Shown: positions 1 through 6,764 of the stretch, piece after piece
Position numbering within the stretch: position 1 is the stretch's first letter
Layout: each line of letters begins with the position of its first letter
Program-made: the position numbers and the translations under genes
The notes under the pieces: generated by a model
Told to the model about the DNA's origin: nothing
Databases searched by the model: none
The model's input: only the letters and a program-made list of their open reading frames with translations
From: Nitrospinae bacterium CG22_combo_CG10-13_8_21_14_all_47_10
GTDB lineage: Bacteria > Nitrospinota > Nitrospinia > Nitrospinales > VA-1
DNA length: 8,808 nt
NCBI GenBank assembly: GCA_002786505.1
Contig: PCTK01000206.1
Coordinates: forward strand, 1-8,808
Direction: 5' to 3'

Positions 1-3000
1 ACTCCTCTTCAAAAATCCTTCAATTCCTCAACCGGGTTCAGGCCAAATGGAACAGGGTTCTCCGCGCTCAGTTCGCCTATTCCATTTTAAGTGTCTTGAC
101 GGGTTGCGCTTTGGCAATCGGGCTGTATTCTTATTTTGAATCACCCCTTTTGAGCTATGGGTGGTTCGTTCTTATCATTGTTTTGCTGGGGTGGAGTCTT
201 TATTCAACCTGCGGGTTTTCCAGAATTGACCGCGACAGGGCCGCGCTTCTGGTCGAAGCCAAATACCCGGAACTGAACAATTCCCTTATCAACGCCGCAC
301 AACTTGAACATCATTTAACGGATCATAAAGAAGCACCCTTTTCTCTTTCCTTTATTCGCGAACAACTCCAACGCACTCAATCTGAAATCCAGAAGTTGGA
401 CCCGGATTCGGTGGTCAGCGACCAAAGAGCCACTCCTGTGCGTAACGTGTTTTTCGTAACGCTTCTTGCGTTGGTCACAGCTACCTCACTATTACCCAAT
501 TTTTGGAAGCAAGCTTCTTCTGGCCCTCAAGAACTGGCCCAAACCCAGGCCACACAAAAAGCAAAGAGTCCCAAACCTGCTGGCAGTCAGGAAGGATATC
601 AAATCAACAACCTGTCGCTGACTTTGGAGTTTCCCGCATACACAAAATTAAAAAAACAAATTCTTACGCAGGAGCCCCTCAAGGCTCTACCCGGAACCGA
701 AGTTAAAATTACCGGCAACAGCAATTTGCCTGTCGACAAAGCTGAACTGGTGGTTAATAATCGCGACCATTTTTTAATGGAGGTGAGCAATTTAAAAAAC
801 CTGCAAGGCTCTTTCATGCTTCGCGAAAAAGGCCACTACCAGTTCCAGGTGACACCTCCTAACGGGGAAAAGGTACTCCTGAAAGAAAAATATTCCATTG
901 AGCTTGATCAGGACAAGTCGCCTCAGGTGATTTTATTTCCGGCCAACCCCAGACCGGTTTATTATGAAACCGATAGTGTGCAAATGTTCTATGAAGCCCA
1001 CGATGATTTTGGCATCCGCCAAATCGACCTGATCGTTCAGGTCAATGACACCACTCTGACAAAAAACATTAAACGGTTCAAACAACCGGAAAAAGATTCG
1101 ACGGGGAATTATTCCTGGAACCTCTCCCCGGATTCACTTCAAGCGGGGGATGTAGTCCAGTATTTCCTGGAAATCAAGGATAACGATAATGTCACGGGCC
1201 CTAACACCGGACAATCAGAAATTTACCGGTTCACTATTTTTGACAGTAGAAAAGAGCAGGAAAATCTGGTGCGCCTGCAAGAAGAATTGGCGGAAAAAAT
1301 GATTGCCCTGCTGGCAAATGGTCTTGTTGAGGGTGAGGTTCTTAAAACCGCCGCCACAGATACGCTGTATGGGAAGAAGCTAATGGCCTCCCATGCCGAT
1401 GCTTTGATAGACATTATTGGTCTCGCCCAGCGCATCAAAGACCAGGGCAAAGATTTTGATTATTTTCCCCGCCCCTACCTCACCCTTTTGGATAGCATCA
1501 TTAGCGGATTGACCATCATCCGCGAAGAACAAATAGATACCAGTAATAAGATACAGGGAACAATTTTAAAACCCACACCGGTGGTTTTCAATCTGGATTC
1601 TGTCGAAACCCTCAACCGCAAAATGGTCACTCATCTGGAGCAAGACATCCTGTACCTGATTAAAATGACCAATCGTCAAAAAATGGATCAGGTGATGGAC
1701 CTTGAAAACCAATTAGAACAATTAACCCAGGCCCTGCAGGAAGAGTTTGAGAATATCCGGGACAAAAAGTCTCCTCTGACTCCCGACCAACTCAAGTCCA
1801 AATTAAATAAAATCCAGCAAACCCTGCAAAAAATGATGGATAAACTGTCCCGACAGAACCAATCCTCACCCGATGAGTTTCTCAATTCCAAGGCTTATAA
1901 AAGTATGAATCTGGAGGAGACCCTGGCTTCACTGGAGAAAATAAAAGACCTTGCCAGTCAAGGGAAGATGGATGAAGCTTTGGAACAACTTAAAAAGGTC
2001 GCTGACGACCTTATGGAACTGGCTAACCAATTGGACCAGGCAAAATCATCCATGGACTCTCTGGTGGATAACCAGATCATGGAGCAGATCAACAAATCCA
2101 TGGCTAAACTTGAGTCCCTGGAGAAACAGCAAAAAAACGTGATCGAAAACACAACGGAGATCAACCAGAAACTGCGCTCAAATCAGGCCCGTCAATTTGA
2201 TTCATTGATCAAGAATTTCTTTGAAGAATTGAAAAAAGATGTGGCCGCCATCCAAAATCTTCTGGAAGAAGATTCAAAATATCTGGATGAGCACAAAGCC
2301 ATGATAAAGACCGATCAATTGTTGCAAGAGGAAGCAAAAATCAGGCAGGAGATAAAATCCCTGAATCAAAAAACCATTGACTCAAGCCTTAACGAGGATT
2401 TAAGCGAAAACTTTAAAGCGCTGAATGAAACCCGTCGCCAGCTATCTGAATCTGCCATGGAATTGGACAACCTGCGAACCCGAAGCTTCCAGGAATTCAA
2501 GGAAAATCTCCCCCAGATTAAGAAAAAATATAAAACGCTGAGGGAGTTGGCGGAACTAAACGATTTGAACGAGTTTAATACGCTTTTTAAAAATACTTAC
2601 CCAGAAATTTTTCGCTGGCAGGGAAGTATGCGAACCACTCGTGATCAAAGGGAAGATATCAGCAACCGACTGGGGCAGGACCTGACAGAAGTCACCCGGC
2701 TGAATTCGGAGATTTCAAAAAAACTGGGTTCTCTGAAACTTTCTATTGAACAAAATAGCCAGTCACTTCTTACGAAAAAGCAAAAAAACAAACTGGAACA
2801 ACTCGCGCAGGAAGAGCAGAAAATGAGTCAGCAGGCGGAGGAAATGAAAAATTTATTCAATAAGATGAATCAGGAAAACCCCCTTCTTCCTCCAGACCTT
2901 TCCCAGAACATGGGAACTGCGCAAAGGAACCTCAAAAATGCTCAAGACCGCTTGCAAAACCAGCAAGTCCAAAGAAGTATCGATTCAGAGAACAGGGCAT

Positions 3001-3293
3001 TGAAATCCCTCCAGGAAACCCGGAACCTGTTAAACGAAATCAAAAATTCCGGAACCCAAATGTCCGACAAGGGCAAGCAGGAAACCCCGCTCCGGCTTGG
3101 AACAGGAAGCAAACGAGATTCCAGGAGGGGAGGCTCTGTTCGCATGCAAAAAGAAAAAGTGCTTCTTCCCTCTGAAGACCAGTACAAGGTTCCCAGTGCT
3201 TTCCGGGAAGATATTCTGGATGCCATGAAGAAACAAACGCCAAAAAATTACGAACGTCTGGTTAACGAGTATTACAAGGAACTGGTACAGTGA
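1..3293 (+). CDS. DUF4175-like large membrane-anchored coiled-coil protein, 5'-truncated by window edge
   Basis: The frame is open from base 3, so at least 31 residues precede the TTG at 96, which is an internal leucine and not the start. About 1,096 residues are visible. Two hydrophobic segments lie near bases 72-140 and 156-209, followed by a charged stretch typical of DUF4175 proteins (RIDRDRAALLVEAKYPEL, then NNSLINAAQL). A third hydrophobic segment lies near 444-500. A beta-rich region, probably extracytoplasmic, follows at about 606-1240 with the motifs LEFPAYT, AHDDFGIRQIDL and GDVVQYFLEIKDND. From about 1250 to 3060 the protein is highly charged, rich in K, E, Q, N and L, and predicted coiled coil. 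The C-terminus is a short basic linker and a conserved-looking tail (VPSAFREDILDAM...YERLVNEYYKEL). Family members are often encoded beside MoxR ATPases, as here; their biochemical function is not established. The family call comes from remembered motif patterns, not from a search. Confidence 0.82.
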   Translation, partial: SSSKILQFLNRVQAKWNRVLRAQFAYSILSVLTGCALAIGLYSYFESPLLSYGWFVLIIVLLGWSLYSTCGFSRIDRDRAALLVEAKYPELNNSLINAAQLEHHLTDHKEAPFSLSFIREQLQRTQSEIQKLDPDSVVSDQRATPVRNVFFVTLLALVTATSLLPNFWKQASSGPQELAQTQATQKAKSPKPAGSQEGYQINNLSLTLEFPAYTKLKKQILTQEPLKALPGTEVKITGNSNLPVDKAELVVNNRDHFLMEVSNLKNLQGSFMLREKGHYQFQVTPPNGEKVLLKEKYSIELDQDKSPQVILFPANPRPVYYETDSVQMFYEAHDDFGIRQIDLIVQVNDTTLTKNIKRFKQPEKDSTGNYSWNLSPDSLQAGDVVQYFLEIKDNDNVTGPNTGQSEIYRFTIFDSRKEQENLVRLQEELAEKMIALLANGLVEGEVLKTAATDTLYGKKLMASHADALIDIIGLAQRIKDQGKDFDYFPRPYLTLLDSIISGLTIIREEQIDTSNKIQGTILKPTPVVFNLDSVETLNRKMVTHLEQDILYLIKMTNRQKMDQVMDLENQLEQLTQALQEEFENIRDKKSPLTPDQLKSKLNKIQQTLQKMMDKLSRQNQSSPDEFLNSKAYKSMNLEETLASLEKIKDLASQGKMDEALEQLKKVADDLMELANQLDQAKSSMDSLVDNQIMEQINKSMAKLESLEKQQKNVIENTTEINQKLRSNQARQFDSLIKNFFEELKKDVAAIQNLLEEDSKYLDEHKAMIKTDQLLQEEAKIRQEIKSLNQKTIDSSLNEDLSENFKALNETRRQLSESAMELDNLRTRSFQEFKENLPQIKKKYKTLRELAELNDLNEFNTLFKNTYPEIFRWQGSMRTTRDQREDISNRLGQDLTEVTRLNSEISKKLGSLKLSIEQNSQSLLTKKQKNKLEQLAQEEQKMSQQAEEMKNLFNKMNQENPLLPPDLSQNMGTAQRNLKNAQDRLQNQQVQRSIDSENRALKSLQETRNLLNEIKNSGTQMSDKGKQETPLRLGTGSKRDSRRGGSVRMQKEKVLLPSEDQYKVPSAFREDILDAMKKQTPKNYERLVNEYYKELVQ
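3276..3280 (+). promoter_or_regulatory. Ribosome binding site for the metallopeptidase GTG start
   Basis: AAGGA lies 9 bases before the GTG at 3290, inside the last codons of the upstream gene. It supports the GTG start, which overlaps the upstream TGA stop as GTGA and suggests translational coupling. Confidence 0.6.
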
Positions 3294-4849
3294 AAAGTCA
3301 CATCAAAATCCTGCTACCCATTATCCTGCTCCTGTTGGGGTCTGGGAAAAGTTTTGCCTTGCTCACGGTTTCCGATGAAGTTTATCGAGGCTACCAACTC
3401 GTCCAGGACTGGGATATCACCTCAGCAGAAAAACTCTCGGAGCAACTTTTAAAAAATTATCCAGAATCCGGAGATGTGCATTTTCTCCAGGCGCGCATTG
3501 AGTTCATGAAGGGAAATTATGAACAATCCTGGAAGATACTCCGCCGAGTTGGCGACAACTTTGAAGAAGTCAAGGAATTCAAAAATCATGTTTCTGCCAC
3601 CCGCAGGGCTTCCAAAAATTTCATCGCACGGGAAACAGAACATTTCATTTTCCGTTTTGAAGAAGGACCCGACGAAATCCTGATCCATTATGCGGAACAA
3701 GTCCTGGAGAAATCGTACCGGGTGCTTGGTGCAATTTTAAATTTTTACCCGTCGGAGAAAGTCCTGATTGAGATTTACCCCGACCGGGAACCGTTTTCGA
3801 AAATATCTCCGTTAACGCTCAAGGATATCCTTACTTCAGGAACAGTGGCTCTTTGTAAATATCACCGCATTATGATGATATCTCCCGGCTCGCTCGTTCG
3901 AGGGTTCAACTGGATGGACACCCTTAGCCATGAATATGTTCACTACCTCCTGACCAAAAAAAGCCGCAACCACCTTCCCCTCTGGATGCATGAAGGCATT
4001 GCTAAATATCTGGAAACCCGGTGGCGTGACGACAAACAATATCTTTCTCCTATCATGGAGACGGTGCTTTTCAACGCTTTGAGAAATGATTACCGCGTAC
4101 CGCTTGAAGCGATGATGCCCTCTCTCGCAAAGCTGAAAACAGCAGAAGATGTTCAACTGGCCTATGCTGAAGTGTCCTCCATGATGGAGTATCTTACAGT
4201 TATTAAAGGACTCAGCATCTTCCCACAGATTCTGGAAGACCTTGCCTCCGGGGCCGCTTTTGAAAGCACCTTTATCAAGCATGTGGGGCAGGATTTAGCA
4301 GGGTTTCAAAACAGTTGGGAAATTTGGGCTAAAAAGCTGGAACTTAAAAATATCCCCGGGATCAAAACCCTGAGAACAAAATTTAAAGACCGGAATGGGT
4401 TGGAACCAGAAAATAAAGAGTACGCAGAGTTGGAGTCCCGGAAAGCGCGCGACCTGACCTACCTGGGAGATATTCTTAAATCCAGAAACCATTTCAAAGC
4501 CGCTATTGTTGAATACCAAAAGGCCCGGATTGAATCGTCTTCCCATTCCCCCGTATTATTCAACAAACTTGCCGGGACCTACCTGCAAACGCAAAAATAT
4601 AACGAGGCAGAAGACCTTTTAAAAGAAACACTGACATTTTTCCCCGATTTTCCCACCAGCCTTGCTAATATGGGAGAATTATATTTTTCCACGCAGGAAT
4701 ATGAAGCGGCCAGAGTTTATTTTGAAAAAGCAGTACACATAAATCCCTTTAATCCTTTTGTGCACATGCGGCTGATCCATGTCTACGATAAGCTGGGGTT
4801 AAGCAAGGAAAGAGAATTGCAAGCGCGGCAGTTCAGTTATATAGATTGA
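3290..4849 (+). CDS. Secreted TPR-containing peptidase-MA family (gluzincin-like) zinc metallopeptidase
   Basis: A 519-residue protein. Residues 1-23 look like a signal peptide: basic start, hydrophobic run ILLPIILLLLG, and a possible SFA|L cleavage site, so the enzyme probably acts in the periplasm or at the envelope. Residues ~28-100 form TPR-like helices. The peptidase domain spans about 113-350 and contains HEYVH (H214, E215, H218) followed by LWMHEGIAKYLE, where E235 is the expected third zinc ligand. This HExxH plus W-x-x-E-G-x-A arrangement is the peptidase MA / gluzincin signature, and all the key residues are present, so it is predicted to be active. Residues ~385-510 hold three to four TPR repeats, for example the helices starting at 420, 454 and 488, which suit binding of a partner or substrate. 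It starts with GTG, overlaps the DUF4175-like gene by 4 bases and is followed closely by moxR, so it is probably co-expressed with both. The substrate is unknown. Confidence 0.87.
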   Translation: MKSHIKILLPIILLLLGSGKSFALLTVSDEVYRGYQLVQDWDITSAEKLSEQLLKNYPESGDVHFLQARIEFMKGNYEQSWKILRRVGDNFEEVKEFKNHVSATRRASKNFIARETEHFIFRFEEGPDEILIHYAEQVLEKSYRVLGAILNFYPSEKVLIEIYPDREPFSKISPLTLKDILTSGTVALCKYHRIMMISPGSLVRGFNWMDTLSHEYVHYLLTKKSRNHLPLWMHEGIAKYLETRWRDDKQYLSPIMETVLFNALRNDYRVPLEAMMPSLAKLKTAEDVQLAYAEVSSMMEYLTVIKGLSIFPQILEDLASGAAFESTFIKHVGQDLAGFQNSWEIWAKKLELKNIPGIKTLRTKFKDRNGLEPENKEYAELESRKARDLTYLGDILKSRNHFKAAIVEYQKARIESSSHSPVLFNKLAGTYLQTQKYNEAEDLLKETLTFFPDFPTSLANMGELYFSTQEYEAARVYFEKAVHINPFNPFVHMRLIHVYDKLGLSKERELQARQFSYID

Positions 4850-4851
4850 TC

Positions 4852-4857
4852 AGGGAG
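4852..4857 (+). promoter_or_regulatory. Ribosome binding site deciding the moxR start
   Basis: AGGGAG lies 6 bases before the ATG at 4864. The alternative in-frame TTG at 4846, which overlaps the previous stop, has no recognisable SD upstream. The ATG is therefore preferred, giving a 328-residue protein. Confidence 0.75.
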
Positions 4858-4863
4858 ATTATC

Positions 4864-5850
4864 ATGAAAGATTTAGAACTGGCGCAGGAACTTTTAAAAG
4901 CCAAGGACGAAGTTGTTCAGGAAATCCGCAAGATCATTGTGGGACAGGACAAGGTGATTGATGATCTTTTGGTCGCTCTATTCTGCAAAGGCCACTGCCT
5001 GTTTGTCGGCGTTCCGGGTTTGGCAAAAACCCTTTTGGTCAGCACTCTGGCACAGGCTTTGAATCTGGACTTCAGCCGTATCCAGTTCACTCCCGACTTG
5101 ATGCCTTCCGACATTACCGGCACCGATATACTGCACGAGGACCCAGAGACAGGGAAAAGGGTGTTTCAGTTTATCCACGGGCCAGTCTTTTCCAACATTA
5201 TCCTTGCGGATGAAATCAATCGCACGCCACCCAAAACCCAGGCGGCTCTGCTTCAAGCCATGCAGGAAAAAAAGGTGACCGTTGGTGGAAATACCTACAT
5301 TCTGGACCAACCATTTCTGGTGTTCGCCACGCAGAACCCCATCGAGCACGAAGGAACCTATCCCTTGCCCGAGGCCCAATTAGACCGGTTCATGTTTATC
5401 ATCAACGTTTCTTACCCCACCCAGGAGGAGGAGATTAATATTGCACTCTCCACCACCTCCGGACATTTGCCCACCTTAAAACCCGTGCTCAACGCCCAGC
5501 AGGTCATTGAGTTTCAGGAACTGGTGCCGCAAGTTCCGGTTTCGCAGTATGTCGCAAAATATGCCGTGGAATTGGTGCAGAGCACCCGGCCAAATCAAAA
5601 TGGAAGCACACCGGACTTTGTACGGGAATGGATAGATTGGGGTGCCGGGCCGCGGGCCTCACAGTACCTGATTCTGGGGGCCAAGGCCAAAGCTCTGCTC
5701 GACAACAGAGTCTCCGCCACCGTTGAAGATGTCCAGGCAGTTTGCCGTCAGGTTCTTGAGCACCGTATCATCCTTAACTTCAAAGCCGAGGCGGAGAATA
5801 TTAAAGTCTCGGATATGATCGAGAAACTGCTCAAAACAGTTAAAGCCTGA
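4864..5850 (+). CDS. moxR: MoxR-family AAA+ ATPase
   Basis: A 328-residue cytoplasmic AAA+ ATPase, the normal length for the family. In order it shows: Walker A GVPGLAKT (G49-T56); the segment FTPDLMPSDITGTDIL (75-90), typical of MoxR; Walker B IILADEINR (D116, E117); sensor 1 FATQNP (N158); the arginine-finger motif LPEAQLDRF (R175); and sensor 2 GAGPRASQYL (R264). All catalytic elements are intact. MoxR proteins act as chaperone-like ATPases that mature or activate partner complexes, often with von Willebrand or membrane proteins encoded nearby. Here the neighbours are the DUF4175-like membrane protein and the secreted metallopeptidase, with only 14 bases between the peptidase stop and this ATG. 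No DUF58 gene follows, which is unusual since that is the commonest downstream neighbour of moxR. The gene is convergent with the exonuclease gene, with 34 bases between their stops. The name is at family level only; the specific subfamily was not determined. Confidence 0.94.
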   Translation: MKDLELAQELLKAKDEVVQEIRKIIVGQDKVIDDLLVALFCKGHCLFVGVPGLAKTLLVSTLAQALNLDFSRIQFTPDLMPSDITGTDILHEDPETGKRVFQFIHGPVFSNIILADEINRTPPKTQAALLQAMQEKKVTVGGNTYILDQPFLVFATQNPIEHEGTYPLPEAQLDRFMFIINVSYPTQEEEINIALSTTSGHLPTLKPVLNAQQVIEFQELVPQVPVSQYVAKYAVELVQSTRPNQNGSTPDFVREWIDWGAGPRASQYLILGAKAKALLDNRVSATVEDVQAVCRQVLEHRIILNFKAEAENIKVSDMIEKLLKTVKA

Positions 5851-5884
5851 CAGGGAGGGAAACAGCTTTTTGAAAACAGAAAAA

Positions 5885-6508
5885 TCAGGTCAGATTCGCC
5901 GTTTTCCAGTCTACTTTAAGCTCAAGGGGATTGCCGGACCTGCTCTGGTATCTCACAAAACCATGTTTCTCGCCAAACAGATATAAATCACGGGTAATTT
6001 CCACATCCTGCCGGCAATACTGAATAATTTTGTTGATCTTTCCTTCCTTGTACCATTTCAGAGAAACCAATCCGTCCGCAGATTTTTTAGCATTGAGCGT
6101 GTGTTGCGCCAAATGATTGAGGCTCAACCGGAATCCCAGATTCTTTTTAACGTCAATCAGCATATCGAAGGTATTAATTTCCTGCAGGTCAAAATCAGAA
6201 TAGGGCTGAAGAACCGTGTAGTCAAAGCCTATGACGTTGAATCCAACCACCAGATCAGCAGTGCGCAACTTTTCCACCAATTGAAGGGCATCTTTTTCTT
6301 CGTATGTGAAAAATTCCCGGTCCAAACTGTCCCATATCACTCCGACAGCCAGGCCCATTTTATGGATATTGCCCCAGCCTCCTACCTCTTCGGCACTTTT
6401 CTGGGTCTCCAGGTCAAAATACTGCACCCGAGGGCCCGATACCGCCGTCACAGGTTTTTTGGCCTCCTGATCCTCCACTTCTCCGAAAAGCCCTAGTTGT
6501 TCCGACAT
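5885..6508 (-). CDS. DEDDy-type 3'-5' exonuclease / RNase H-like fold protein
   Basis: A 207-residue protein read leftwards from ATG at 6508-6506. It has the three exonuclease motifs of the DEDD superfamily: Exo I YFDLET (D32, E34), Exo II GFNVIGFD (N91, D96) and Exo III YCRQD (Y164, D168), the Y-x3-D form that marks the DEDDy branch. It is close to the predicted RNase_H_2 / YprB-like exonuclease families. All catalytic residues are present, so it is likely an active nuclease on DNA or RNA, in repair or processing; the substrate is unknown. It is a stand-alone domain with no helicase or polymerase attached. Residues 4-8, QLGLF, resemble the sliding-clamp binding pentapeptide. The start is not fully certain: the ATG has an SD-like AGGG only 2 bases away, and an alternative GTG at 6451 has AGGAGG 11 bases upstream, which would give about 188 residues and lose that motif. 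It is transcribed apart from both neighbouring operons. Confidence 0.85.
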   Translation of the reverse strand: MSEQLGLFGEVEDQEAKKPVTAVSGPRVQYFDLETQKSAEEVGGWGNIHKMGLAVGVIWDSLDREFFTYEEKDALQLVEKLRTADLVVGFNVIGFDYTVLQPYSDFDLQEINTFDMLIDVKKNLGFRLSLNHLAQHTLNAKKSADGLVSLKWYKEGKINKIIQYCRQDVEITRDLYLFGEKHGFVRYQSRSGNPLELKVDWKTANLT

Positions 6509-6514
6509 ATCCCT
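6509..6514 (-). promoter_or_regulatory. Weak, closely spaced ribosome binding site of the exonuclease gene
   Basis: On the minus strand AGGG is followed by only two bases (AT) before the ATG, shorter than the usual 5-9. Initiation may be weak, or the real start may be the downstream GTG at 6451 that follows AGGAGG at 6468-6463. Confidence 0.35.
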
Positions 6515-6541
6515 GCCTGTTTTTAAAGGATGATTGCCCTT

Positions 6542-6569
6542 AATTTAGCATTCTCCCCCTCCAAATCAA
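6542..6569 (-). promoter_or_regulatory. Possible sigma-70-type promoter for the exonuclease gene
   Basis: On the minus strand TTGATT (6569-6564) and TAAATT (6547-6542) are separated by 16 bases. Each matches the sigma-70 consensus at 4 of 6 positions. It lies about 33 bases upstream of the ATG. The region is AT-rich, so a chance match is quite possible. Confidence 0.25.
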
Positions 6570-6678
6570 TGCTTTTTTATAAACCTCCAAATTTAAATGG
6601 GTTAAGGCCAATTTAATCAGTGTCCTTGATGGGTGGAATTGACCGGCTACCGCCTGAAATTTCACCCGTTAAAAGGAT

Positions 6679-6706
6679 TAAAGTTTGCTTTTTTCAAGAC
6701 CGATAA
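6679..6706 (+). promoter_or_regulatory. Sigma-28 (FliA) type promoter of fliD-fliS
   Basis: TAAAGTTT at 6679-6686 is an exact match to the -35 element of the sigma-28 consensus. ACCGATAA at 6699-6706 matches 7 of 8 bases of the -10 element GCCGATAA. The spacer between the two 8-mers is 12 bases, against 11 in the enterobacterial consensus, which is a small deviation. Transcription would start a few bases after 6706, giving a leader of roughly 50 bases before the fliD GTG. Position, strand and target gene all agree with control as a late flagellar gene. Confidence 0.82.
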
Positions 6707-6748
6707 ATCAAGAGACTGAATTCGCGCGCATACCTGAATTTTACAGCC

Positions 6749-6757
6749 AAGGAAAGG
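6749..6757 (+). promoter_or_regulatory. Ribosome binding site for fliD
   Basis: AAGGAAAGG ends 7 bases before the GTG at 6765. It fixes that GTG as the start, and the resulting N-terminus (MAQTAIFGINSNLDT) is the expected one for FliD. Confidence 0.7.
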
Positions 6758-6764
6758 TCTTTAA

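Larger units (their letters stand above)
6509..6764. other. Divergent intergenic region between exonuclease gene and fliD
   Basis: 256 bases separate the two divergent starts. The right half holds the sigma-28 promoter and the fliD leader. The left half is AT-rich and may hold the exonuclease promoter. A short possible inverted repeat (TTAAAT...ATTTAA, around 6593-6616) is too AT-rich and weak to call an operator. No small gene is supported here. Confidence 0.6.

Noticed and set aside
3836..4282. Antisense open frame of 148 codons within the metallopeptidase gene
   Set aside because: It lies wholly opposite a well-supported gene with intact motifs, and its translation resembles no family I recognise.
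4978..5379. Antisense open frame of 133 codons within moxR
   Set aside because: It overlaps the Walker A, Walker B and sensor 1 coding regions of moxR and is explained as a shadow frame.
5851..5884. Possible bidirectional terminator between convergent moxR and exonuclease genes
   Set aside because: I looked for a hairpin with a flanking T-run and found only short, poorly paired arms (for example TTTT/AAAA), so no intrinsic terminator can be supported.
6101..6496. Open frame of 131 codons on the + strand opposite the exonuclease gene
   Set aside because: It is the complement of a gene with all three DEDD motifs, and its own product shows no recognisable domain.
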